Source: Cellulomonas palmilytica (GTDB lineage: Bacteria; Actinomycetota; Actinomycetes; Actinomycetales; Cellulomonadaceae). From it: a DNA stretch of 64,000 bases. Positions 46,272 through 54,012 of this stretch are shown here, one piece after another; positions within the stretch are counted from its first letter, which is position 1, and each line of letters opens with the position of its first letter. The position numbers and the translations under genes are program-made. The notes beneath the pieces were generated by a model that ran no database searches, was not told the DNA's origin, and saw only the letters and a program-made list of their open reading frames with translations. The stretch is from the NCBI RefSeq assembly GCF_021590045.1, contig NZ_CP062221.1, positions 3,770,013 to 3,834,012 on the forward strand, read 5' to 3'.

Positions 46272-46991
46272 ATGCCTCGTCCTCCGCGGCACCCGATCCG
46301 GCTCGAGGTCGACCGGCGCGCCACTCCCCGCCCGGCCCGCCCCGAGCCGGTGCGGCGTCGGTCGCCCTGGCGGCGGCTGACGTCGGTGGTGCTGTGGACG
46401 GTCGTCGCCGTCGGGACGCTCGCGTTCGCGGCGTCGCTCGCGGTGCCGCTGTGGTTCCAGGCGCAGGACCAGCGGCTGCTCATCGTGACGTCCGGGTCGA
46501 TGGCGCCCGTGTTCGACGCGGGAGACGCGGTCGTCATGCGCAAGGTCGACGACCCGTCGCAGCTCAAGGTCGGCCAGATCATCTCGTTCTGGCCGCTGGG
46601 CTCCGAGCACCTCGTCACGCACCGGGTCGTGGACCTGGTCAACCTCCCGAAGCTCGAGCCGGACGCGACCGGCAAGATGGTCGAGGTCCGCGACGCGACC
46701 GGCAACGCGCTGACCAGCCCGTACATCGTGACGAAGGGCGACGCGAACGCGGAGAACGACCCGAACGCGACGCCGTACACGCGCGTGCGCGGCATCGTGC
46801 TCGACGTGCACCCCGGGTGGGGCTGGGTGCTGCAGTGGGCGAGCTCGCCCGTCGGGCGGGCCGTGATGCTCGTGCCGCCTCTGCTCGCGCTCGGCGTCCT
46901 CGAGCTGCTCGCGGTCCGCGAGGCCCGCGCCGGCAGGCCGCGCACCGAGCACCCCGACGACAGGTACCTCGATGCGGTCCTCCATGGCTGA
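46272..46991 (+). CDS. sipW: SipW-type signal peptidase I
   Basis: 239-aa membrane peptidase of the archaeal/ER type. After an Arg-rich cytoplasmic N-terminus and a helix (VVLWTVVAVGTLAFAASLAV), catalytic Ser76 lies in VTSGSMAPVF and His117 in EHLVTHRVV; there is no catalytic Lys, as expected for SipW. Later VTKGDANAENDP is family typical, and a C-terminal helix follows. It probably processes the TasA-like proteins on either side. Confidence 0.92.
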   Translation: MPRPPRHPIRLEVDRRATPRPARPEPVRRRSPWRRLTSVVLWTVVAVGTLAFAASLAVPLWFQAQDQRLLIVTSGSMAPVFDAGDAVVMRKVDDPSQLKVGQIISFWPLGSEHLVTHRVVDLVNLPKLEPDATGKMVEVRDATGNALTSPYIVTKGDANAENDPNATPYTRVRGIVLDVHPGWGWVLQWASSPVGRAVMLVPPLLALGVLELLAVREARAGRPRTEHPDDRYLDAVLHG

Positions 46992-47214
46992 GCACGCGGG
47001 GCGCCGCGACGCGGGCACGCGCCGGTCCGCCTTCCTCGCCGTCGACCGGGGGTCGGTGGTCCGGCTCGTCGTGACCGTGCTGCTCGGGCTCGCCGCGCTC
47101 GTCGGCCCGCGCCTGACACCCACCTCCGCGCAGTTCACGGACACGGTCGAGGTGCCCGTGACGCTGGGCACGGCGTCGGACTTCGCGGTCGAGGACCCGC
47201 CGACCGGTCCCTGA
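46972..47214 (+). CDS. Small SipW-dependent secreted protein
   Basis: 80-aa protein. Helix VVRLVVTVLLGLAALVG is followed by TPTSAQFTDTVEVPVTLGTASDF, where AQFTD matches the cleavage pattern ALFTD of the TasA-like protein. The mature chain is only about 30 residues, so it may be an anchor or minor subunit. Start ATG 46972 (or 46984) overlaps the sipW stop. It completes a three-gene cassette and is convergent with the FAD oxidase 4 nt away. Confidence 0.72.
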   Translation: MRSSMAEHAGRRDAGTRRSAFLAVDRGSVVRLVVTVLLGLAALVGPRLTPTSAQFTDTVEVPVTLGTASDFAVEDPPTGP

Positions 47215-47218
47215 GGGC

Positions 47219-48613
47219 TCAGTCGCGCAGGCCGCGCGCCGCGAGCAGCACGCCCGACGGGTCGTAGGCGAGCGACAGGGCGTGCAGGCGGGCCGCCACG
47301 GCCGGCGGGTGGACCGCCTCGACGAACGCCCGCCCGGACCTGGTCGTGAAGTTCGGCATGCTTCCCGCGCGCGCCCACGGCGCGAGACCCGCGGCGATGC
47401 GTCGCGCGTCGTCCGCGACGACGGGGGCGGTCCCCGGTGCCGCGATGCCGGTGGTGAAGACCGAGTACGGCGCGTCGCGGTGCGCGAACGCGCAGTCGTC
47501 GCCCGTGCGGACGCGCCCGCCGAGCTGGCGGACCTCGACGACCGCCTGCACGCACGGCGTGCCGGGCCCGACGAGCTCGAGGAACCGCTCGGTGACCTCG
47601 GGCCCGAACTCCTCGAGCAGGAACGTCGAGTCGTGCGACGGGATCGGGTCCTCGGGGTCCGCGTGCACCGATGCGATCGCGGCGTACGGCATGACGCCGA
47701 CCGTGTCGACGAGCGGCGTCGCGGCGGACCGCACGGCGCGGACCAGCTCGCCGCCCTCGTCGGGGTCGCCCGTCCACACGAACCGCACGGCCACCGCGGT
47801 GCGGCCGCGCAGCGGCGGGGGCACGAGGTCGAGGTCGGGCAGGCGCAGGACCGCCAGCGACGTCGTGGCCTGCTCGGGCAGGAGCTGCGCCCACACGCCC
47901 CACGTGCGCACCACGGCCGCGGCGTCCTCGCCCGCGAAGTAGATCGCGCCGCCGTACACCTGCGACAGCGACGGCAGGTCCAGCTCGACCGCGGTGACGA
48001 TGCCGAGCGCGCCCTTGCCGCCGCGCAGCGCCCAGAACAGGTCGGCGTTGCGGACGCGGGTCGCGCGTCGCACCTCGCCGTCGCCGGTCACCACCTCGAA
48101 CGCGTGCACGTGGTCCGACGCGAGGCCGTGCGACCGCGCGAGCGGGCCGACCCCGCCGCCGGTGAGGAGCCCGACGACGCCGACGTGCGTCGACGACCCG
48201 CACACGGGAGCGAGCCCGTACGGTGCGGCGGCCTCGAGCACGGCCGACCAGCGCACGCCCGCGCCGATGCGGGCCCGGCACTGGACGAGGTCGATCGTGA
48301 GCTCGTCGAGCGTCGCGGTGGACACGAGCAGCGCGCCGTCCATGGTGTCGGTCGGGCCGTGGCCCGTCCCCTGCACGCCGACGCGCACGCCGAACGCGGC
48401 GGCGAGGCGCAGCGTGGTCGCGACCTCGGAGGCGTCCGTGGCCTCGACGACCGCGAGCGGGCCGAGCGTGAGGGTCGGGTTCTGGGTGCGGGTGAGGCGG
48501 GCGTAGGAGGCGGTGCCGGGCAGGTGCACGCGCGAGACCGCGTCCGTCAGGGCGCGCACCGCGGCGTCGCCGGCGGGGCGGTAGCCCGCGTCGATCGGCG
48601 TCGTGCTGGTCAT
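47219..48613 (-). CDS. FAD-binding oxidase (berberine bridge enzyme type)
   Basis: 464-aa flavin oxidase. VVEATDASEVATTLRLAAAFGVRVGVQGTGHG (His in GTGHG is the usual covalent FAD site) and THVGVVGLLTGGGVGPLARSHGLASDHV define the FAD-binding fold; RNADLFWALRGGKGALGIVTAVEL and the C-terminal AYDPSGVLLAARGL match BBE-like proteins. Relatives oxidise sugars, alkaloids or polyketides; the substrate is unknown. ATG at 48613 with AGGA upstream. Confidence 0.87.
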   Translation of the reverse strand: MTSTTPIDAGYRPAGDAAVRALTDAVSRVHLPGTASYARLTRTQNPTLTLGPLAVVEATDASEVATTLRLAAAFGVRVGVQGTGHGPTDTMDGALLVSTATLDELTIDLVQCRARIGAGVRWSAVLEAAAPYGLAPVCGSSTHVGVVGLLTGGGVGPLARSHGLASDHVHAFEVVTGDGEVRRATRVRNADLFWALRGGKGALGIVTAVELDLPSLSQVYGGAIYFAGEDAAAVVRTWGVWAQLLPEQATTSLAVLRLPDLDLVPPPLRGRTAVAVRFVWTGDPDEGGELVRAVRSAATPLVDTVGVMPYAAIASVHADPEDPIPSHDSTFLLEEFGPEVTERFLELVGPGTPCVQAVVEVRQLGGRVRTGDDCAFAHRDAPYSVFTTGIAAPGTAPVVADDARRIAAGLAPWARAGSMPNFTTRSGRAFVEAVHPPAVAARLHALSLAYDPSGVLLAARGLRD

Positions 48614-48728
48614 GGGTGATGTCCTGTCGTCGTCCGTCGGTGCGCCGGGGCGGCGCACGGAACAGCAGGACACGCGTCCACGACGTCTGATACGTCCCAT
48701 GACCGGTGCGGGAGCGCGGCGGGACGGG

Positions 48729-50543
48729 TCAGGCCCGCGACGCGTCCGCGCGGGCTGCCGGTGGCTCCGGCGGCAGGCGCACGGTCATCGTCGTGCCCTC
48801 CCCCAGGACGCTCGCGACGGCGAGCGTCCCGCCGTGCGCGTCGACCACCGCCTTGGCGATCGACAGCCCGAGCCCGACGCCCGGGACGGCACCGCGCTGC
48901 GCGGACGCGGCACGGAAGAACCGCTGCGTGAGCTGCGCGATCTCGTCGGGCGAGATGCCGACGCCCGAGTCGCTCACCTCGAGGACCGCGCCCGCACGGC
49001 CCGCCTCGTCGACCGGCCCGGGTGCGACCGACGCGACGACCGTCCCGCCGGGGCGCGTGAACTTGATCGCGTTGGTCAGCAGGTTGTCGACGACCTGCGC
49101 GAGCCGCGTCGCGTCCGCGACCACGGGCGTCCGCGTGACGTCCTGGGTGAGCGTGATGCCCGCGTTGTGCGCGGCGTACGCGGCGGACTCGACCGAGGAC
49201 CGCACCACGTCGGCGAGGTCGATCCGCGCGGGGCTGACCTGGAACGTGCCCGCGTCGACCTGCGCGGTCAGGAGCAGGTCGCTCACGAGGCGCAGCTGGC
49301 GTCGCGCGTTGCGCTCGATGATCGTGAGGAACTCGCGCTGCTCGTCGGACAGCGGGTCCGGGCCGTCCTGCAGGAGCTCCAGGTAGCCGAGCACCGCGGT
49401 CAGCGGCGTGCGCAGCTCGTGGCTCACGAGGCTGACGAACTGGTCCTTGAAGGCCGCGGCCTCCCGCTCGGCCGTGACGTCGGTCGCGACGACGACGAAA
49501 CCGTTGCTCGCGCCGTCGCCCTCGACGCGTCGCGTGACCGCGAGCCGCACCGTCCGGCGCTCGCCGTCGCGCCGCACCCACGTCCAGTCCCGCACGTGCG
49601 AGCCCTCACCCTGCGCGGGCCGGACGACCACGTCGAGCAGGCGCCGCTCGGCCTGCTCGCCGTCGCCCCGCACCGCGTGGCCGAACGCGGCGGCGTACCG
49701 CTCGCGCAGCTCGTCGGGGTCGTGCAGCGCGGTGAGCCGCAGGCGGCCCACGACCGCGCCCTGCGCGTGGCCGAGCAGGCGCTCGGCGCCCGCGTTGAAC
49801 ACCTGGATCAGCCCGTCGGTGTCGGTCGCGATGATGGCCTGCTCGGTGGCCGAGTCGATGACCGCGACCATCTGCTCGAGCGCCGACTCCCGGGCGGCGG
49901 CGACGCGCGCGATGACGTCCGCGTCCGTGCGGACGAGGTCGAGCAGCTCGTCCTGCTGGACGCGCAGCCGGTCGAGCGCGGCGTTGCGCACGCGCAGACG
50001 CTCGGTGGTCTCGTGCGAGATCACCGCGAGCACGAACGCGACGAGGGCGACCAGCAGCGCGCGCATGACCGTGAGCGACGTGAACGTCTGCGGGTCGATC
50101 ACCGCGGGCGTGAACACGACGAGCAGCACGCAGACGGTCGCGAGCGTCACGCCGCGTCGCCCGCGCTGCGACGCGAGCGTGAGCACCGGGATGAACACGA
50201 GCGCCCCGAGGATCGAGCTGCTGCCGCCCGTGCCGGCGCGCAGCAGCGAGACCGCGCCGAGGGACACCACGGGCAGCAGGTCGGCTGCCCACGCGGGCCA
50301 GCGGCTCCACGGCAGCGTGACCGCGAGCACCATGACGGCGGCGGTCACGATCGCGGCGGCCAGCACGAGCGCGGGGTCGGTGACGACGTCGACGACGGTC
50401 AGGGTGAGGAGGCCGACCGCGAACGCCAGGACGAACGGCAGCTGCCGCTCGACGACGCCCGCCTCGGGCCCGGTGTACCGGGAGACGAACCGCAGGAACC
50501 GGCTGCCGCGCCGGCGGCGTTCCACGACCGGCGGGGTGCTCAT
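48729..50543 (-). CDS. PAS-domain sensor histidine kinase
   Basis: 604-aa membrane kinase. Residues about 35-195 hold five or six hydrophobic helices (LPFVLAFAVGLLTLTVV, ALVLAAAIVTAAVMVLAV and others), with almost no outside loop. A PAS domain follows (about 215-335: IIATDTDGLIQVFNAGAERLLGHAQGAVVG). The dimerisation helix has SHELRTPLTAVLGYLE with the phosphorylated His near residue 374. N, G1, F and G2 boxes are DNLLTNAIKF, VSDSGVGI, RFFRA and GVGLGLSIAK. ATG at 50543. Last gene of the six-gene operon that begins with the receiver-deacetylase, its probable phosphotransfer partner. Confidence 0.93.
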   Translation of the reverse strand: MSTPPVVERRRRGSRFLRFVSRYTGPEAGVVERQLPFVLAFAVGLLTLTVVDVVTDPALVLAAAIVTAAVMVLAVTLPWSRWPAWAADLLPVVSLGAVSLLRAGTGGSSSILGALVFIPVLTLASQRGRRGVTLATVCVLLVVFTPAVIDPQTFTSLTVMRALLVALVAFVLAVISHETTERLRVRNAALDRLRVQQDELLDLVRTDADVIARVAAARESALEQMVAVIDSATEQAIIATDTDGLIQVFNAGAERLLGHAQGAVVGRLRLTALHDPDELRERYAAAFGHAVRGDGEQAERRLLDVVVRPAQGEGSHVRDWTWVRRDGERRTVRLAVTRRVEGDGASNGFVVVATDVTAEREAAAFKDQFVSLVSHELRTPLTAVLGYLELLQDGPDPLSDEQREFLTIIERNARRQLRLVSDLLLTAQVDAGTFQVSPARIDLADVVRSSVESAAYAAHNAGITLTQDVTRTPVVADATRLAQVVDNLLTNAIKFTRPGGTVVASVAPGPVDEAGRAGAVLEVSDSGVGISPDEIAQLTQRFFRAASAQRGAVPGVGLGLSIAKAVVDAHGGTLAVASVLGEGTTMTVRLPPEPPAARADASRA

Positions 50544-50576
50544 CGCATCGTCCTCATCGCGCGTCCTCGTGCGGCC

Positions 50577-50747
50577 TCATCGCAGCGTCGAGAGCAGCAC
50601 GACGACGGGCGCGGTCACGGCGGCCGCGACGATCCCGACGACGAGCACGCGGCGTTCGGCGCGTGCGTCGGCGCGGATCTCGCGCGCGAGCGCCCGCTCG
50701 TCGAGGCGCGCGCCGGGCTCGTCGTGCCCGTTCGTCGGTGCCGTCAT
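50577..50747 (-). CDS. 56-aa single-helix membrane protein
   Basis: Short protein with a charged N-terminal half (LDERALAREIRADARAERR) and one C-terminal helix (VLVVGIVAAAVTAPVVVLLS). The start ATG at 50747 overlaps the glycosyltransferase stop by 4 nt (ATGA), which strongly suggests it is translated. Its position between the glycosyltransferase and the kinase fits a small accessory subunit of the synthase, comparable in size to PgaD/IcaD-like partners; no sequence similarity is claimed. Confidence 0.7.
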   Translation of the reverse strand: MTAPTNGHDEPGARLDERALAREIRADARAERRVLVVGIVAAAVTAPVVVLLSTLR

Positions 50748-52237
50748 CCCACGACCCGTCCCGTCTTCTCGGTCTTGTCCCACTGCGCCGAGGCCCCGCG
50801 CCACTGCTTGACGTACGCGTCGAGCGTGATGGCGCACAGCACGGGCCCGTACCCGATGACGTACAGCAGCGGCGTGGCCAGGGCCTTGAGGCCCCGCACA
50901 CCGTCGACGGCCCGCACGACGGGGGCGACGAGCATCGCGACCAGCGGCCAGGCGTACAGCGCGAGCTGCCACACGTCCCGACCCTCCGGCGTCATCTCCA
51001 GGCCGAACAGGGCCGGCACCTGCTCCTCCCACAGCCCCGGCACCCACGCGGCGGTCATGACGACGAGCGCGAGCAGGCCGGGGAAGGTGAGCGCCTGGAA
51101 CCACGAGCGGCGCGCGGTCTCGCCGTCGAGCAGCAGCGTCGTCGCGGTGATGAACACGTACGCGACGACCCCGAGCCACCACAGCGCGCGGAACGCGGTC
51201 AGCGCGACCGCCGAGTCGAGCAGGTGCAGCCCGACGAGCCCCGCGGTCGCGAGCAGGATCGCGACGGGCAGCATGTAGACGGAGAACCACACGAGCCCGA
51301 ACACCCACGACCCGAGCCGCTGCCCGCCGCGCCGCAGCGGCCACGGCCGGCGGAACCACACGTCGGAGAACCGCCGGGTGATCTGCACGTTCCCGCGTGC
51401 CCAGCGCACGCGCTGCTTCCACAGCGCGCGCACCGAGTCCGGCTCCTCCGCGAGCACGACCGCCGCGGGCTCGAACACCACGCCGCGGCCGTCGAGCTGG
51501 GTGAGGAACGTCGTGAACGTGTCCTCGGCGAGCGTCGTGGTGTCGACGCGACCACCGATGGACTCGAGGTTCGCGCGCGAGTGCAGCTGCGCGCCGCCCG
51601 CGAGGCACGCCATGGCGCCCAGCACGTTCTGCGCGCGGCGGGCCGCGGCCTGCGCGGTCACGTACTCGTACCCGATGAACCGGGCGACCGACCCGGGCCG
51701 CGCGCTGCCCTCGCGGATGTACGCGGTGACGGCCCCGACGTGCTCGTCGGCGAGGTGGCGCGTCATCTTGCGCAGCGCGTCGGGGCGGTAGATGACGTCG
51801 GCGTCCATGATGAGCAGCGCCTGCATCCAGTCGTCCGCGAGCGCGCGCTCGATGCCGTGGTTGAGCGTGTGGGCCTTGCCCTGGCCGCCCTGCGCGCGGC
51901 GCAGGTGCACGATCCGGCCGGGGTGCTCGGCGGCCTTGGCCTGCACGACCTGCGGGGTGTCGTCGGTCGAGGCGTCGTCGACGACGAACACCTTGAGCCG
52001 GTCCGGCGGGTACTCCAGGCGCATCAGCCGCTCGAGCGACGGCGCGAGCACGGCGCCCTCGTTCCACGCGGGCACGATGACGACGACGCGCGGCAGGTAC
52101 GGCGCGGCGTCGCGCAGGTGGTTGCGCCACGCGTGGACGGGGACGAGCAGGTACTGCACGAGCCCGATGAGCACGGGGACCGCCCCGCACACGACGAGCG
52201 CGACGAGCAGGACGACGAGCGCGTCGTGCGCGATCAC
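50744..52237 (-). CDS. Processive family 2 glycosyltransferase (membrane polysaccharide synthase)
   Basis: 497-aa synthase. One N-terminal helix (VVLLVALVVCGAVPVLIGLVQYLLVP), a GT-A domain with VVVIVPAWNEG, VVDDASTDDTP, DAD in LIMDADVIYRPD (about residue 143), the acceptor motif LAEDTFTT and the processivity motif QRVRWARGN (about 273-281), then four to five C-terminal helices. This D,D,D,QxxRW layout is shared by poly-N-acetylglucosamine, hyaluronan and cellulose synthases. The start GTG at 52237 overlaps the PHP gene stop. The sugar is not determined; linkage to a PIG-L deacetylase favours an N-acetylhexosamine polymer (inference). Confidence 0.92.
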   Translation of the reverse strand: MIAHDALVVLLVALVVCGAVPVLIGLVQYLLVPVHAWRNHLRDAAPYLPRVVVIVPAWNEGAVLAPSLERLMRLEYPPDRLKVFVVDDASTDDTPQVVQAKAAEHPGRIVHLRRAQGGQGKAHTLNHGIERALADDWMQALLIMDADVIYRPDALRKMTRHLADEHVGAVTAYIREGSARPGSVARFIGYEYVTAQAAARRAQNVLGAMACLAGGAQLHSRANLESIGGRVDTTTLAEDTFTTFLTQLDGRGVVFEPAAVVLAEEPDSVRALWKQRVRWARGNVQITRRFSDVWFRRPWPLRRGGQRLGSWVFGLVWFSVYMLPVAILLATAGLVGLHLLDSAVALTAFRALWWLGVVAYVFITATTLLLDGETARRSWFQALTFPGLLALVVMTAAWVPGLWEEQVPALFGLEMTPEGRDVWQLALYAWPLVAMLVAPVVRAVDGVRGLKALATPLLYVIGYGPVLCAITLDAYVKQWRGASAQWDKTEKTGRVVG

Positions 52238-53019
52238 GGCTCCCCCGTGCCGGCCTGCGTGCGCAGCCAGTCGTAGACGCCCACGTCGCGCGCGTCGTGC
52301 GCATCCGTCGACGCGACGAGCGGCACGCCCGCGGCGCGCCAGCGCGCGACCGCGCGTGGCCCGGGGCACCGCCACTTCTCGTTGACCTCGACGAGCGCGC
52401 CCGCGGCGAGCACGGCGGCGGCGACCGCGTCGAGGTGCTCGTCGGTCACGTCGTCCTCGGTCAGCCCGAGCTTGGGGACGAGCGAGAGCGGGTGCGCGAG
52501 CTGCGCGCACGGGGTGCGCCGCAGCGCGGCGACGGTCCCGTCGACGAGCATCGCGAGCACGTCCGCGGCGGCCAGTCCGTCGGCCATCGCCTCACGCGCG
52601 CGGCGCGGGCTCCACGGCCCGTCCGGGCCGGGCAGCTGGTGGTCGGCGAGCAGCACGCGGTCGACCCCGCCGGGCCCGCCCGCCGCGCGCAGCACGTCCG
52701 GCGGGGCGTCGACGCCGCCCGCGACGTCGAGGATCTTCGCCTCGACCCCGGTCTCGACGACGAGCCCCGCGGTGCGCGGCAGCCGCGCGAGCGCCTCGAG
52801 GCGCTGCGCCACGTCGCTCGTCGTCGCCCGCACGTGGTCGACCATCCGGATGCGACGCAGCCCGCGCTCGACCGCCGCCGCGTGGTTCTCCTGCGGCGTG
52901 CTCACGGCGTCGTCGGAGAACGTCGAGTGCACGTGGTGGTCCTCCGCGAGGGACGGCCACCACGACGGCTGCGACGACGGCTGCGGCGACGGCTGCGGCG
53001 ACGGCGAGGCAGACATCAT
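52234..53019 (-). CDS. PHP-domain metal-dependent phosphoesterase
   Basis: 261-aa enzyme of the PHP superfamily. Metal ligands are visible in DHHVHSTFSDD (HxH), MVDHVRATT, VETGVEAKILD, LADHQLP, LVEVNEKWR and VASTDAHDARDVG. Closest in style to histidinol phosphatase/TrpH-like proteins, but the neighbours are not histidine genes. The N-terminus has SPSPQPSPQPSSQPS from a 12-nt repeat (52961-53008). ATG at 53019 with GGAGGG upstream overlaps the ATP-grasp stop. Possible role: dephosphorylating a sugar phosphate or nucleotide in the operon's pathway. Confidence 0.87.
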   Translation of the reverse strand: MMSASPSPQPSPQPSSQPSWWPSLAEDHHVHSTFSDDAVSTPQENHAAAVERGLRRIRMVDHVRATTSDVAQRLEALARLPRTAGLVVETGVEAKILDVAGGVDAPPDVLRAAGGPGGVDRVLLADHQLPGPDGPWSPRRAREAMADGLAAADVLAMLVDGTVAALRRTPCAQLAHPLSLVPKLGLTEDDVTDEHLDAVAAAVLAAGALVEVNEKWRCPGPRAVARWRAAGVPLVASTDAHDARDVGVYDWLRTQAGTGEP

Positions 53020-54008
53020 CCCTCCGGCGCGGACGGGGGCTCGAGCGGCGGCAGGACGTCGCCGACCGGCAGGAACACGTCCTCGAGGTAGCGCACGTTC
53101 GCGACCTCGACGAAGTCCACGTGCCGCGGGACCGGGCGCCCGAGCACCGCGTCGAGCACGAGCGACGGCATGTCGACGCCCGCGGCGATCGTCAGCGGCA
53201 TCGCGCCCGGGAACCGCGGGTTGACCTCGAGCAGGCCGGGCGTGCCGTCGGCCGTGAGCTTGAGCTGCACGTTCGCGACGGTGGTCAGCCCGATCGCCTC
53301 GGCGACCGCGGTGGCCGCCGCGACCAGCCGCTCGTCGTGCACCGTGACGCCCGCGACCGCGACGCCCGAGTCCACGCGCAGCCGGGCGCGGGGCACGGCC
53401 GCGACCACGTGGCCGTCGAGGTCGGCGAGCACGTCGACCGAGTACTCCTCGCCCGGCAACAGCTCCTGCACCAGCAGGTCCTCGTCGTCGTGCACCGCGT
53501 CGAGCTCGGTCGCGGTGGTCACCACGCGCACGCCACGCGACCCGGCCCCCCGGCGCGGCTTGACGATCACGGGGAACTGCCAGCCGCTGATCGCCTGCGG
53601 CGTCCCGACGAGCTCGGTGCGCGGCACGTACGCGACGTGCGCGCAGGCGCGTGCCAGCGAGAGCTTGTCGAGCGCCGTCTCGAGCGTGCGCAGCTCGGGC
53701 GACGCGACGCGCGTGCCCGCGTGCGAGAACCGCTCGCGCTGCGCGGCGATGCGCGGCAGCTCCACGTCGACCGTCGGGTACAGCACGTCGATGCCGTCGG
53801 CGGCGCACGTCGCGAGCACGGTGTCGACGAAGTGCTCGGCGCGCCCGGCGGGGACCAGTCGTCGCCGCTCGGCGGGCACGAGGTAGATGCCGCTCGCCCA
53901 GCGGTCCATGTCCGCCGCGTACACCTCGACGTCGCCGCGCCGCAGCAGCGAGCGGATCACCGCCACCCCGGCGGGGCCGCCGGCCCCTGTCACGAGCACG
54001 CGCGTCAT
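53016..54008 (-). CDS. ATP-grasp domain enzyme
   Basis: 330-aa ligase. N-terminal Rossmann part VTGAGGPAGVAVIRSLLRRGDVEVYAADMDR, then ATP-grasp core with FPVIVKPRRGAGSRGVRVV, LLVQELLPGEEYSVDVLAD and metal-binding GLLEVNPRFPGAMPL. This resembles the carbamoyl-phosphate synthase-like/PylC group, which joins a carboxylate to an amine or thiol. Substrate unknown; in this operon it could add an amino acid or acid to an amino sugar (inference). ATG at 54008 lies 4 nt after the receiver-deacetylase stop. Confidence 0.9.
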   Translation of the reverse strand: MTRVLVTGAGGPAGVAVIRSLLRRGDVEVYAADMDRWASGIYLVPAERRRLVPAGRAEHFVDTVLATCAADGIDVLYPTVDVELPRIAAQRERFSHAGTRVASPELRTLETALDKLSLARACAHVAYVPRTELVGTPQAISGWQFPVIVKPRRGAGSRGVRVVTTATELDAVHDDEDLLVQELLPGEEYSVDVLADLDGHVVAAVPRARLRVDSGVAVAGVTVHDERLVAAATAVAEAIGLTTVANVQLKLTADGTPGLLEVNPRFPGAMPLTIAAGVDMPSLVLDAVLGRPVPRHVDFVEVANVRYLEDVFLPVGDVLPPLEPPSAPEG

Positions 54009-54012
54009 ACGT

